64,000 nt of DNA from Flammula alnicola. Its lineage: Eukaryota; Basidiomycota; Agaricomycetes; Agaricales; Strophariaceae. The stretch spans positions 183,848-247,847 of the forward strand of contig JADNRV010000077.1 in NCBI GenBank assembly GCA_015499995.1, read 5' to 3'. Below the pieces are notes generated by a model. That model was not told the origin of the DNA and did not search any database. It was given only the letters and a program-made list of their open reading frames with translations. How positions within the stretch are numbered: position 1 is the first letter of the stretch; each line of letters starts with the position of its first letter. The translations under genes were made by a program, and so were the position numbers. This document shows, in pieces, positions 1 to 11,710 of the stretch.

Positions 1-988
1 CTATAAAGTACCTGTCAGGTACGCGTGACTTTCCTGTGTCTCCTCGCTTCCATTCTAAAAAAATTCGTTCAAATGGTGAATCGTGTGGCTACTCTTGGAT
101 GCTGGAACACATCTATGACCTTCGGAGGAATTCACTGTTACGGTCATAGTTATGTCTTCTTGAAAATCTTAATAGTTGACCTCCTTCTCGCTACATTTTG
201 CATAAATTTTTTAACAGTCTGACCAATTTAAAGCAGGGATTGTGCTGGAGATCTCGGACATAGATTTTCAACTCTTGGGAAGCGCTTTCATGAAAAAGTA
301 CACAGCCTGGCCTGGTAAACTGGTCTGGATCATGACAAGACAACTCTTACAGTATATTTTTTTCCGTCAGCAAATCGAACTCTCACCAAAGGAGGATGCA
401 TAGTTCCGCTTCAAGGCCGCTTCGCCCATTTGTACATGAGTACCCACATGCTTGACCTGAGGGATTTAGCCTTATGCAACGATATAAGCTTCTTCACCGC
501 GGAGTGCATCCCCGCAAGTTGATCTCTGATTATTGCTCGTATGTGCACAGTTACGACTCCATTAATCACCAACTGAGATCTGCAATAAAGTTTACTACCG
601 CTGAAGTTGTCGCTCATGAATATCAGAACATCTTTTTCCCCGGATTCAATGTGGATGGCGAAACGTCGCCTGGATATATGATTAAGAAAGAAGTGATAGG
701 AAAATAGGTCTGCAGCATGGACCCTTATGGACCCAGTAACCAGAATTCCCCTGAGTCGTGGGACCCACCTTCGAAGTTCGAATGTTACGTTCCTGTTCTT
801 CCCCTGATGCCATCACAGGCCATCACTCGGCAGATCACTCGGAAGGCTTCATCACGATACACACGAAGCGACGAGTCCAGAGATCTTTCGCACTTTCCCA
901 TTCCCTTATATTCGAATGGACATCGTTTCCAAAGATCTCGCCCTCCCTCTTTATCATCATCTCGCAAGTCGAGTAAATCTGCAAAGTC
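1..988. other. No recognised gene; 5' flank of the MFS gene
   Basis: Several short open frames occur (for example at 474-707) but none shows a family motif or a convincing exon series. The last 200 bases are probably the promoter and leader of the transporter gene that starts at 989. Confidence 0.4.
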
Positions 989-2964
989 ATGGATAAGGCC
1001 TCTTCACATACCACTGAGGATCCGGAGAAGCACAATGACTCTGGTAGTAGTCTCCGCAGTCCCTCTCCGGTGCTAGTGAAGGATCCTGTGCTGGAGAAAG
1101 CGGTTTGGCGCAAGTTGGATTTGTGTATCCTTCCTGTCGTCGCAATGTTCTATTTCCTGTCGTTCTTGGTGGGTAGTTCGCCTCGTTCAAAAGACTTGAA
1201 CATCATTTATAATGCGTTTATAGGATCGATCGAACGTCAGCAACGCTCGCGTAGCAGGCCTCCAAAAGGACCTCAAGATGACCAACTTCCAATACAGTAT
1301 TGCGTTGACTGTAACCTATGTTCCCTACATCGCGGCAGAGCTTCCTTCCAACCTCTTGCTCAAAGTGAGTCGAGCCGATTCGAACTATTTGCTCGGCATC
1401 TTATGCATCGGTGCCAACTAGATTGTGGGCCCTAATCTGATGTTGCCCACCATGCTCACTCTCTGGGGAATTATCACTACACTGCAAGGTTAGCTGTTGT
1501 TACGTGTATCGAAATAATTTAAGCTTTTGGTTCTGACCTAAGAAACCTAGGCGTCGTCCACAGTTATCATGGTCTCCTGGCCTGCCGTTTCTTTTTGGGA
1601 CTTTGTGAAGGTGCAGTGTCTCTCCTCTTCGTTGGAGGAATTCCAATATTTACCGTTAAATAGGGGGCGTTTTTCCCGGACTCGTTTTGTATCTCTCCTT
1701 CTTCTACCCCCGACAACAGTTACAATGGAGGTGAGCTAATAGTTGCGATTACTACGCTCTGGATCTAAATATAGACCATATCTACTATTAGGATATCGGC
1801 ATTTTTCTCTGCAGCTTCACTGTCGGGTGCCTTCTCAGGTTTACTTGCGTTCGGTATCATTAACATGAACGGAGTCGGAAACCGCCCAGGGTGGGCTTGG
1901 ATTTTCATCCTTGAAGGCCTTTTCACATTCCTCTTTGGTCTCTCCACCTATGTTCTCCTTCCCCGTTCTCCAGCCTCTGCGCGCTTCTTGAACGAGAAGG
2001 AGAAGGAATACGTCATTTACAAGCTCAAAGAAGACGGGTCCACCGGAAGGAATGAAGATGTCGACGGGTTCAGTTGGCGAGAAGTAGGCCAGGCGTTCAC
2101 ACTTCCGCAAGTGTGGATGTTAGCCATCTTGTTCTTCTTTGCCGGTAAGAAATTTTCGCGTATTCTGAGACTTACGGCTCATTGTATATTTAGGGACTAT
2201 TCTCTATGGAATGGCCTAGTAAGCATCCATTGAGTCGGTGTTTGTGTACGTACTAATTTATTCTTGAAGCTTCACGCCATCCATCATACAAGGGCTCGGA
2301 TACTCGGCTACACGCGCGCAGCTCATGAGCGTTCCACCGTTCGCTGTCGCCTTCGTAGGTGAGCATTTTTTTCGAACTATTGTTGTCGTCATACAGCTGA
2401 CATATTCCATTAAGTCACCATGATTGGCGCCTACGTCTCAGACCGCTATCGATGCCGTGGATTAGTCTCAATTTTCTCCTGCCTTTTGTGCGTCATAGGA
2501 TTTGGCATGTTCCTCGGTATGCCCTTCGCCTGAAATTCTCTGTTCATCTGCTAATCATTTGACTTGATGCAGGTTCGACGAAGCATAGAATCCAATATGC
2601 TTCACTGTTCTTCTCAATCCCCGGAACTTACCTTTCAGCCCCCACACTCTCTACCTGGGGTGCAAATAACGCTGCGCCACACACACGACGCGCTACTGCC
2701 ATTGCCATTGGTTTCATCATGACCAATTCGGGCGGAATTCTCGCCACCTGGTTGTTAGGCTCCCTGTCGACGGCACCGCGATACGTTCTTGCGACGAGGG
2801 TTCTCCTCGCCTTCTCCGTCATAATGGTGGCCTTCAGCATCTTCAACATTTTATATCTCTGGGACCAGAACAAGAAGAAGGCAGAGATCAGGAAGACGTT
2901 GACGATAGATCAGGAGAAGCCTGGTTTGGGTGATCGCTCCGCCTGGTTCATTTATTCTTTGTGA
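989..2964 (+). CDS. MFS transporter, Dal5/allantoate-permease-like (anion:cation symporter family)
   Basis: Plasma-membrane major facilitator, probably importing an organic anion such as a carboxylate, vitamin or allantoate. Ten exons: 989-1168, 1224-1364, 1422-1488, 1551-1610, 1664-1730, 1792-2144, 2194-2218, 2270-2358, 2415-2516 and 2573-2964. They sum to 1476 nt, giving 491 aa. Family landmarks appear only after splicing: FLDRSNVSNARVAGLQKDL after helix 1, MTNFQYSIALTVTYVPYIAAE, the signature RFFLGLCEGGVFPG, and FFYPRQQLQWR before helix 5. About twelve hydrophobic segments are visible and the frame has no break. Exon 7 is only 25 nt. The start is the first ATG in frame before the conserved AVWRKLDLCILPVVAMFYFL. 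The substrate cannot be read from the sequence; membership of the Dal5-like group is from established family motifs. Confidence 0.9.
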
Positions 2965-3599
2965 AATAATAATATTCTAGTCTGTTAACTTCATAGATAA
3001 TGTATTCGTTGTGAAAGTACGTTGCCATTAAATACGAGATCTTGTAGAACGTTTAGTTTATGTCTCACAAACACGACTTTTAAATTCGTTGCATTGCGTG
3101 CAAGTTTTAATTTGAGCTTTTGCTTTTCGAAGCCCGGAGTATGCAAACTCTCAGAAATGCGTCGAGTGATCGCCGTGTAGTGTATGGTCAGAGGTTGTTT
3201 TCGTGGGGCAATTTGAATGAGAAAAGGCAGTGTGTGGTAAATGTGGTAAGTGTGTGTGAGTGCACTGCGTCGCCTGACACTCACTCAACCACTCACAGTG
3301 TCTCACACTGCTTTTGCACAGCCATCGACGCGGCCAAGACGCGGCCAAGACGCGGCAACCAAGCGGCAACACGATCGGATTTGGAATGGCTTCTCGGCTT
3401 AAGTCCGGCTGCAAGTTCCCACCGTCTTTTATGGTTCGCACTCGCGTTGCACTCGTGTAGCTGCCACTCAACACTGCGAGTTCAAATCAATCTGAATAAA
3501 CGATATTTCTCCTGTGTTCAACTACTATACATGCGAAATCACGGCTACCTAGAAGCTACAGAATGGTGGACAACTTGAAAGGATCAGAGACTTCAGGCA
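2965..3599. other. Intergenic between convergent genes
   Basis: Lies between the 3' ends of the MFS gene and the secreted-protein gene. It holds a short tandem repeat at 3327-3359 and TG-rich stretches around 3230-3310; no gene is seen. Confidence 0.5.
3327..3359. repeat. Tandem repeat, 11-bp unit, about three copies
   Basis: The unit GACGCGGCCAA is present twice perfectly and a third time with a small change, head to tail. Confidence 0.8.
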
Positions 3600-4941
3600 T
3601 TAGTAATCGCTGCCGTTGGATCCAGGGTCTGTGCGCCACTGGCCGCAAAGATCGGTCTCGAAGCCGCCCTACGAAAGGATCATCGTATAAATATCACAAT
3701 TATATAAGATTCAGCATACAGACACACCTGTTTGCCATTCTCTCCGCTAGTGTTGCATTGATCAACCGGCTCCCTGAGGAGACGATTGCAGTTGCCGTCG
3801 ACCGTGAAGGTGCAGCTAATGTTCAAAATGGCATATGCTTGTCAACATATAGTAAGTGATTTGTACGGCATATAACGTACCCGTTAATGGCTTCACCGCT
3901 CACAAGTACAGTGAATGTACCATAGTCATAGCGAGCCTAGAATTTCCGTGAGCTAGAACAGTAAGGAAGAAGATGAAGCTAACCCAAATGGTCTCTCCAT
4001 TTGAAACAAATGTGCCAATGGCATAATTGCTAGGGAGCACATTTTTTAATTAGACCGGATAGTTATGGTATGGTTGAACAGGGCAACGTATACGTACTCG
4101 CACCAGTCGTCAATCACAGATATGATGGGCGCACGATCGGCCTGAAAGAGTAGCACAGTAAGACCAAATAGTGTTCACGAGATGAACGAATACATACAGC
4201 GGTGCCTTCGTTGTAACAGCTGACTACCTCCGTACCCAAGCGCTTTGTAAGAGTCGTCGTATTGCCAGCTAGATAATACAGTTTACGGTGTCAGCGCATG
4301 ATATTACTGCTAATTCGTTGCTGATCAACTGACCTTTGGTAACGCCAGTTTCGACGCTGAGCCACTGTAGAAAGCGAGAGCTATTTACCAGGTGTAATCC
4401 ATGGCAAGTAGGGCTGACGTACCTTTGCGGGGGTCGGTGTCAAGGGTATACTCGCTGCTAATGCAGAGGTAGCTATAGCAAGTAGTGATGGGCACGGGTA
4501 TCGACACCCGTGCGGGTTTGCGGGTACGGGTCTAGCGGGTACGGGTGCGGGTGGGAATTGAGTCACCCTCAGGCAAACCCGTACCCATGAGCCGGGTCAC
4601 GGGTTTTCGGCCGGCACACGGAAAACTCCGAAATGTGTGTCAAAAATGTTCTTTAGTTACCAGAATAGTTAATTATGTAATGTAGTTTGATAAAATTTAT
4701 TCTAATTCTAATTCAACATTGTTACAATAGCACAAGTTCTCACGACGTCCCCATCAAACCCGCACGGGTTTCTGTACCCACGGGTCACCTGCAAACCCGC
4801 ACCTGCAAGCACGGGATCCCGTACCCGTGGCCATGGGTGCGGGTTTTGGCGGGTACGGGTGCGGGTCGACAAAAATTCGCCCGTGGGTTACCCGTGCCCA
4901 TCACTAATAGCAAGGAGTGCAGTAAAGATAAAGGATTTCAT
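3600..4941 (-). pseudogene. Small secreted protein gene, broken by a MITE in its signal peptide
   Basis: Minus strand. It starts at ATG 4941 with MKSFIFTALLA, the first half of a signal peptide. The second half (IATSALAASIPL) resumes only at about 4474, because a 424-bp element plus its 8-bp target duplication lies between. Downstream, spliced exons carry WLSVETGVTK, GNTTTLTKRLGTEVVSCYN, a stretch with DRAPIISVIDDWC, and a cysteine-rich C-terminus ending GSNGSDY before the TAA at 3600. At least six GT-AG introns of ordinary size can be placed. Reading from 4941 into the element meets a stop (TAA) six codons after the junction, so the signal peptide is lost unless the element is spliced out. 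Apart from the insertion the exons look intact, so the hit may be recent. A TATA box sits about 70 bp upstream. The family resembles unnamed agaricomycete small secreted proteins. Confidence 0.75.
4483..4906. mobile_element. hAT-like MITE, 424 bp, non-autonomous
   Basis: Perfect 18-bp terminal inverted repeats, TAGTGATGGGCACGGGTA at 4483-4500 and its reverse complement at 4889-4906, are flanked by the 8-bp direct repeat ATAGCAAG at 4475-4482 and 4907-4914. An 8-bp duplication with TA-starting termini is the hallmark of hAT elements. The subterminal regions are packed with CGGGTACGGG/GTGCGGGT motifs in both orientations, like the subterminal transposase-binding repeats of hAT elements. It has no coding capacity. 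Confidence 0.92.
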
Positions 4942-5011
4942 TGCTCTAGAAAGGTTTTGCTAGAGTTTAAAAGGGAATTGAAGATGGCACTTTCTCTACA
5001 ATGGGGGGTGG

Positions 5012-5019
5012 CTTTTATA
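5012..5019 (-). promoter_or_regulatory. TATA box of the MITE-broken secreted-protein gene
   Basis: TATAAAAG on the minus strand, about 70 bp upstream of the ATG at 4941, a normal basidiomycete position. Confidence 0.6.
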
Positions 5020-5138
5020 CTTGGATTTTGTGTTTTCTAGTGTTTTCTTCGTTAACGGAGTTTATCAAAGCATACATACCGAAGGCCTCGAAATTGGTCT
5101 AAATTACCAGTCGAATAACAGGGTAAACAGGTTAACAT

Positions 5139-6051
5139 AGGGGCGCGGTGGTGTAGTGGTCCACTCGCTCGCTTCTCAGGTTTCTTCGGAAGCCAAGAGG
5201 CCTAGGGTTCAATTACCTGCCCCGACAGACACCCGTGGACTACAGGGTTGACACCACGAGGCTTCACACCACTGTTATTGCGATGGAAATGCTCGAGTTC
5301 TGGGGGACACAATGGGGAAGGGGCACGTGATATTAGCGTGACTCTATGATGAGGGCTGGAAGGTGCCGGGATAATGTCAGGATCAGGAGCAAGGCCGAAG
5401 TACAGTGTCGTGCCGGGTTCTGGCGGCGTGCCGACGCCGTTCGACCAACACTTTGATACGCCGGAGGCAATGGAAGAGGATTTATCCTCGGGGGGTCCTA
5501 CAGGAGCGACCCAACTTACAAATAAATGGAACACCATTGTGGAGACCTCCGGAACTTTCCCACCTGCCGTGTTCAACATCATAACGCTCTCTCACGCTCA
5601 AGAAGACCTGTTAATCGAAGACGCAAACCGACCGAACAACCGCCGACAACACCGCAGCATACTCAATTCTCCCTCCGCTCGACACCTGTCGTCGTGGATC
5701 AGGGATCGGACCGGCGTGTCAAGTAAAGAACGAATGAAAACACACGGAACTCTCTTAGCTAATGACGACGGCCTTCCATAAGTAGTAACTGACAATTAAT
5801 TCTCATGTACTATACAGTCCGGGGTAAACTAGCTTCATTGGTCTATTACAGTAGGACTTTCTTAGGGACAGACCGCTCCGGCGGGGGTGCGATGCACGAG
5901 ACGGGTAAACCCGACCCCCGAGATTGATAAGGCATAGCCTCAACACGAAGTAATTAGATTGGGGGTAGCTAGTATACATAGATACGGTCCGTGGGGTGTC
6001 TACATAGCGACAGTTGAAATGACAATAAACGGGAATTAAAAAAAAAAAAAA
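5139..6051 (+). mobile_element. tRNA-derived SINE-like retroposon, about 913 bp
   Basis: The element starts with a tRNA-like head at 5140-5223. The acceptor strand GGGGCG can pair with TGCCCC, there is an A-box-like GGTGTAGTGG near 5150, and a B-box GGTTCAATTACC at 5206-5217. It ends in a run of A residues at 6038-6051. The 14-bp direct repeat AAACAGGTTAACAT flanks it at 5125-5138 and 6052-6065. Pol III boxes, a poly-A tail and a target duplication of variable length are together diagnostic of a SINE. The body is unusually long for a SINE and includes a 135-codon open frame at 5374-5781 with no recognised domain, so it may be composite. The partner LINE is unknown. Confidence 0.88.
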
Positions 6052-6065
6052 AAACAGGTTAACAT

Positions 6066-7425
6066 GACCACTCACGCTGATGATTGTCATACCATGACCT
6101 AACCTGTCATCGGTTCAACAGGACTTCGACATCTGGTCATTACCCAGTACTCTCACGGCCCAGGTTCTCGGACACCTAGATGTCTGCCGTTTATTTTGGA
6201 ATAAATTGAATTAGATGGGGATATCAAGATTTAATACCTCGCAAAATTTACAACCCTAATCACACAAACGAAACCGCCCTTCTTGTCGTGTCCCTGCTCT
6301 GAACGGTGAGGAATAAGGAATAAATAAAAGAATTTTGAATGTCACATATCCCTTCCAACAATGCGACCGCCGACATCTAGGTAGCGCCGAGCCGCGCCTA
6401 GTCAGTGAGAGTGTGTGTCAAATTTATACGAGCAATAATAGATTCTGAAAATGGCCTATATACCCATTACATCAAGGCAAAATCTCGGTGTATTCTATTC
6501 AAGAAGCACGACATCCAGTTTTCTGACAGCAGACTGGTCGAATCTAGGGTTCTTTAGAGCTTATTATTATCGTGAGATGAATTTGTTGGCTGTACTGGAA
6601 AATGCAACTGTGCAGTCTCGAACATCAGGAAGACACCTTCCGGGGCTTTAAATATAACAGTGGTAATTTGGAAAACACTCAAAGCACAACGTTGATGAGA
6701 TAACTTATGCGTCTCTGTGAGGATGAGAGAAGAGAGAAATATTAGAGTAGTCAAATATTTCGATGACAAGGAATTCGAGGATATGAATAGCTTGTTTGTG
6801 TCTAGGGTTTGGCGTTATCTTAGTATCCGAAGATGAGCTTGCTCTCGTTCCTCACGCTTGCTCATCGCGGAATATGATGCCTATCGTTAGATATCATGAC
6901 AGTGACCAAACATCCAGCAGCATATGGGTCGATGCAACAAGACGATTCATGAGATGGGTCACCCACAAGTGATGACAATGAAATGGACGGAAATAAATGG
7001 CGGCAAAGAGAGGTTGCGCATACACCTCTAGATGTCAATGGACATCATACGCATGGGCACCGATATCTTTCCGAACGACCGTGGAGTCCGAAAATGAGGG
7101 CAAGCCTGGATCTCCAAAAAATTTACCAGTCTGAGCTGCGACGGCAAGCGACCTCGAATTCTATCGCTCTGAATTTAATTGAGAATCCATTTATGGCTGC
7201 CTCATCTTAGCGACACGTCTTGCTTATGGCTTTTAACCAACTCAAAACACTGCGTCACTTCAGCTGACAGAGTATCTACCGAGATACGCAGGAATTACCA
7301 ATGACACGTCTCTTAGTTCCTTCTCAGTTTGCTCTCAATCTCCTGAACAGCGCCGAGCGAGGATTCTTCCTGGCTAATGTATGGGTCAACTCAAAGTTAT
7401 AATACATCTCAGAGCCAATAAGTAT
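6066..7425. other. No recognised gene
   Basis: Only short, motif-free frames are seen, such as 6451-6651 and 6983-7210. I see no repeat boundary or splice-linked exon series. Confidence 0.4.
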
Positions 7426-9260
7426 TTATCTAGTTCTGGGTACAAACACTGCTCCCCGAAACCGTATTTCTGGGCGAGAGGGGTATATCCCCTTTAACGA
7501 GGTTGACCTGGACGTTGCACGGAGACTGCACACTGTCGATACGGTAGGGTTCCAATAGGGTTCCATGAGTATATGCATTTCCCGTCCTGCTACTACGGCG
7601 CAAGTATAGTACCTGGAACGAGACACACGTTAGCAACATGGCCAGACGGACACATGGCGACGAACCTTTTCCATTGGTACTTAGATGCGTCCTTGGACTG
7701 CAGAGTATCAATTTGGGACACGGCGCTCGCTAAACCATGGCCGTCGATCATATTGGGAAAGGTATCGTCTTGCCGCAATGATTGCAAAGCCAGACGGACA
7801 GCATCATCGACCCCCCGGATGCCGGATTCCGGAATGGTACCAGAGTCGATACGTGTTGCAACTGCGTGAACAAGTGCGCACTGCGACGTGGTGGGCAAGA
7901 ACACGTAAAGTGCACCATACACATCACGGAAAGACGCGAAAAAGTCACCTGGAATGCGACACCACGCGTGCGAGGGACATTCTAACGCGAAAAATTGTCC
8001 ATGAACGTGAAGGAACATTGAGGAAGAGAGGGATAAGCCACGCTTAAATGACAGTTATCATACCTCCCGCCTTCTACGCCCGACTCCGCAGCGGCACATA
8101 CACCCTGTTCATCCGATTTGTCCCGACAAACAGGCACATCCGCCTTGCGCAAAACGCGAGAGGATGGGCCTGGGTGATCATAGACGACGGTACAGCGGCG
8201 TATGAATGTGCTGCGGCAGCAGAAGAAGGGAAGGGACTAATACTGCACCGAAAGATATGCGGTAAGACAAGGGACGTTGTCCTGAGTCGATAATCACAAG
8301 ATAAGCTGCATGAACGCCTGCGATGCCGGGGGCGAAAAAGGGAACGAAAACCACAAAAAAGATCTATGAACGTGCAAGAACGTCAAGAAAAGAGAGAGGG
8401 CAAAGCCGAGATAACAAAACACGGTCGTTAGACCTCTGGTCTTCAATGTCCCAACCACATCGGCGCATACACCACACGTGAGGTCTGTCTTAGTGGACAT
8501 CAGACATCTCCGCCTTGGCCAAACTCAGAGAGAAACGGCAGGAGAGTCCTTCATGATGACAGACGACCGGACAGCGGTGTAGGAGCGCCATCTTGGGGGA
8601 TGATCGATGAGGCCTGAGGGACTGCAGCTGCGAGAAGGGGGTGTATGGCGCCAAAAGAGCAGTGTCGGCTCTGGCTGACCTTGATGAGAGGGCCAGGGAC
8701 AAGATAGGCAATCATCCAATATGAATGAATACGCGACAGAAAACACAGGCAGTCGAAAGATAGAAAGTAAATGGGGCAGCAGTTCGGCTCACCAACGGTG
8801 ATAGTAGATGTCAGCCGTAACACACGCCGTAGAAATGATGCTGATGCCAACTACAATGACGAGATTGCGCAGGCGTTCAGTCGCGTCTCGATAAAACGAG
8901 CGATACAGTTGACACAGCCAGAGTCCGTGGAGGAGACGATGTAAAAGAATAGGAGTGAGCCATAGAAAAATGGACGCATAAGAACCAGATCTATGTTTGA
9001 TCCCTGAGATGATGGCGGGGCCCATGGTTCGTCAGCGAGCCCTGCTGAGCAGACGATGAATGGATGAGAGGAGGTGCGAGGAGGATACGACGTAGCGTCA
9101 TGGGAGGGCACAGGGCCAGCGAAGGTGGTTGGAGAGTGATACAAATAATCGATAGCGTCACAATCGAACACACGTGAGTTGACCAAAGTCGAACAGACGA
9201 CTTCAAAGACGAAAACATATGCATTTCCTAGTAAACATTTTCTATAAATCATGGCTCCTG
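7426..9260 (-). other. Possible decayed membrane-protein gene with internal duplication
   Basis: On the minus strand, hydrophobic stretches occur in shifting frames. One is PFFYGSLLFFYIVSS (near 8950); a second is RNLVIVVGISIISTACVTAD (near 8840), followed by a plausible donor GTGAGC. They resemble helices of a seven-helix fungal membrane protein, but the frames do not join. Two diverged direct copies of a segment seem to lie at about 8003-8220 and 8371-8590, sharing AACGTG..GAACG, ACATC.CCGCCTTG and GACGAC.G.ACAGCGG. I regard it as a relic; the family is not established. Confidence 0.3.
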
Positions 9261-10149
9261 CCTCGTATCACCATAACCTACAAGACTAAACAAAAACATA
9301 GAATTACCCGTCATTGCCTCCCACCAAGCAACGTAACGTTCACATCGCCCTGTCGGAAAACCCAAGAATAACTGTTATGGATAAGTGATTACCACACTGA
9401 CTCCTGCTGATTTATTTTGGGAGAAGTTCATCATTGCAGGTCTTCTCTGCGGAGTTTTGTTCGCTTACACCATCAGCAGAGAGACACACATGAGCACACG
9501 AAGCCCAGATAACTAGGCCTCTTGGCCACATACTGTATCCAATTTATGCTCCCCTCGCAGGAACATATATAAGACTTTCGCGGTCTACTCAGACTCCAGA
9601 AGTCAAGAGCAATAGGTATGTCCAAAACAGTTCATACCGTTTGATATGCGCCCTCACGCCTACTATACTCTCCACAAACTATATAAGAATGGCAGCGGAT
9701 GCCGTTCTATTGTTAGACGGTGATGCTACCCACTGCTTATAATTATTGCAGTGCCACACTGTGGCCAATAAAATGCCGCGTAGCTGATGGTCCAAATGAT
9801 TTTGTTCTCTATGTACAATTCCTTTCTCAACATAAATAAGTTCGGACTTTGGAATAACAAATGATATTCCGACATTCAGCATTGTAATGATTGGGAGAAA
9901 CTGTAGTTTTGCAGGAGAATATTTAAGCAGAACGTATCAACGCCGTCAAAAACTCGTCGCGCCCACTGCCACCCCTGATACAAGACAAAACGACACACGT
10001 GCCCATTCCATATGTACAAGGCCTTTTTGTGCCCACTAAAAGCACTGCCATGAGGCTATCGACTGATGGCCGTCTTTTGTGTGCAGTTTAATGTGGGCGC
10101 ATTCGGCCCTAGGAATTGGCCGCACTGACTGCCTGAAAGGCGTATGTAG
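9261..10149. other. Intergenic; upstream region of the amphipathic-peptide gene
   Basis: No gene is recognised. The last 100 bases share blocks with the region upstream of the paralogue at 23.2 kb, notably GGAATTGGC and CGGCCC. Confidence 0.45.
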
Positions 10150-10156
10150 TATAAAA
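10150..10156 (+). promoter_or_regulatory. TATA box, amphipathic-peptide gene copy A
   Basis: TATAAAA, 47 bp upstream of the ATG at 10203. The block ATCCC..TCATCCC follows it, and a similar block follows the TATA box of copy B. Confidence 0.6.
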
Positions 10157-10202
10157 TCCCATTCATCCCGCGCTCTTTATGTTCTCAAACGGCTGGCCCG
10201 TC

Positions 10203-11067
10203 ATGCAACTCTACTTCCGAGCTGGTCTCGTCGCTCTTACTGTTGCTCTACTTTTTGTACTAACAGCAGCAGCCCCCATCCCATTCCAACAAACTTCTCG
10301 CACACTTTACTGTCGTTCTCCTCCCTACCTTCCTGTCCAAAGCTCGCCACCCAATATCGTCCATAAAAGCAGTCATGTACGGCTGACTCTTGTCGCTCGA
10401 AGTGGCGGAGTGACGCCGACAATCCCGGAGTCGGACACCGTAGTTCTCGTACGCCGAAAAAGCATATTTACCAAAATCAAGCAAGGATTCCAGGTGTGTT
10501 CGATGTTCTCTTACTTGTTATGACTTTTATTTACGAATTCAACTCAGAAAATGGCCCGTGGTATCAAGCATGGTAAGACTATGTATTTAATTTCTTCGCG
10601 CAATGGATTTTGAACCGAGTGAATAGTTGCGCAGAAGATTGGACATGGTATCAAGACTGGTAGGTTCCCGAAAATTTCCACATTATCAGAGGTGATGAGC
10701 TGGCTTCCTTATTATAGCTGCTAAGAAAGTCGGTACCTTCCTCAAAAAGACTGGAGCGAAGATCGTGAAATTCGCTCTCAAGGTCGTCTCAACTGTCCAA
10801 AAGGTAGCATCCAAAATTGTCCAATTCATCCCCATAATCGGAAAGCCGCTCAGCAAAGGACTTGCCGCCACGAGTGCTGGATGGAATGCCGCTTCGAATG
10901 CAATCCATGCCAAGCTTCCAGGGAAGTTGGAGAGAGGAATAAAAGTTATGGACAAAGTGCAAAAGGTGGCCGGATATGTTCCAAGAGATATGCTGGAGTC
11001 TGAGGAATGGGATACCCGCAGTCTCGACCTTGATTCCTGGGAGTACCCCTATGATGACGAGGAATAA
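10203..11067 (+). CDS. Secreted lysine-rich amphipathic-helix protein, copy A
   Basis: Four exons, 10203-10493, 10548-10572 (25 nt), 10627-10659 (33 nt) and 10718-11067, sum to 699 nt (232 aa). Residues 1-24 form a strong signal peptide (MQLYFRAGLVALTVALLFVL then TAAA). A proline/serine spacer ends at the dibasic RR at 84-85, a likely Kex2 site. From there to about residue 190 the protein is rich in Lys, Gly, Ala and Ile with helical periodicity (KIKQGF, ARGIKH, AQKIGHGIKT, AAKKVGTFLKK, IVKFALKV). It then has a C-terminal acidic tail ending YDDEE. The two micro-exons encode two of the short cationic repeats. The start is set at 10203, not the ATG at 10179, because the paralogue lacks the upstream ATG. 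No known domain is recognised. A membrane-active or antimicrobial role is inference from composition only. Confidence 0.85.
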
Positions 11068-11710
11068 TCTTTGGCGATGGACGGGCGCGAAGGGTCCAAC
11101 GGCTCAATGTACTCGAGTATAAGCGTACTAAATAAATAATGGATCAGAGATGATAATTCCTAGATTTGCGATAAGCTCGAGGCGTAACTAAATGAAATTG
11201 TAACACACCATGCATTGAATGTACTAGTAATGTACGGGGCACTGGTACCAAGGATCAATTTTAAATTTACATATATCTCTGCTTTCGGGTCTCACCATCT
11301 GGCCGTTCTAAGAAATTTCGACGGCGACAAGAGGTGGATTCGGTTTCTGGTTAGAACCGCTCTTTTGATAGAAATTTTATGTTGTAGTTCCGAGCATCGC
11401 TCTGTTCCAATTTAAATCCATTGACATGTGGGGGCGTACGGTGCGAAGCTTGTCATCTCGAGTGGTAGGTTCTAGATCGCATCCATTTCTGCAGTTTGGA
11501 GAGCGAAGGATGTCCTGTACGTTAGGAATAAGTCAGTATACTTGTACGAACTGATCAAGAACTGATGGGAATAGGCCAACTTTTCGAGGTCACCTAGTTC
11601 CAAGTTGACAGTTCGCCCACGGCACTTTCCCTGAATTTCAATCCCCGACGTCGCAGCAACGACCATACAGAATTCTCTTGTCAACATTCTCGACATTCTC
11701 AAGCAAGGAT
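11068..11710. other. Intergenic
   Basis: 3' flank of the peptide gene and 5' flank of the next gene. Only short motif-free frames are present. Confidence 0.5.

Noticed and set aside
4381..4566. Fusion of MITE sequence to the secreted protein as a new coding start
   Set aside because: The frame is open but begins with GTG, has no ATG inside the element and no signal peptide.
5140..5223. Possible tRNA gene
   Set aside because: A and B boxes and the acceptor stem are present, but the arms are degenerate and it is followed by a long body, poly-A tail and target duplication, so it is the head of a SINE.
7573..8047. Overlapping open frames on both strands
   Set aside because: None has a domain; GC-rich decayed DNA gives open frames by chance.
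10179..10202. Upstream ATG of the amphipathic-peptide gene as the start
   Set aside because: The paralogue lacks it, and starting at 10203 gives a canonical signal peptide in both copies.
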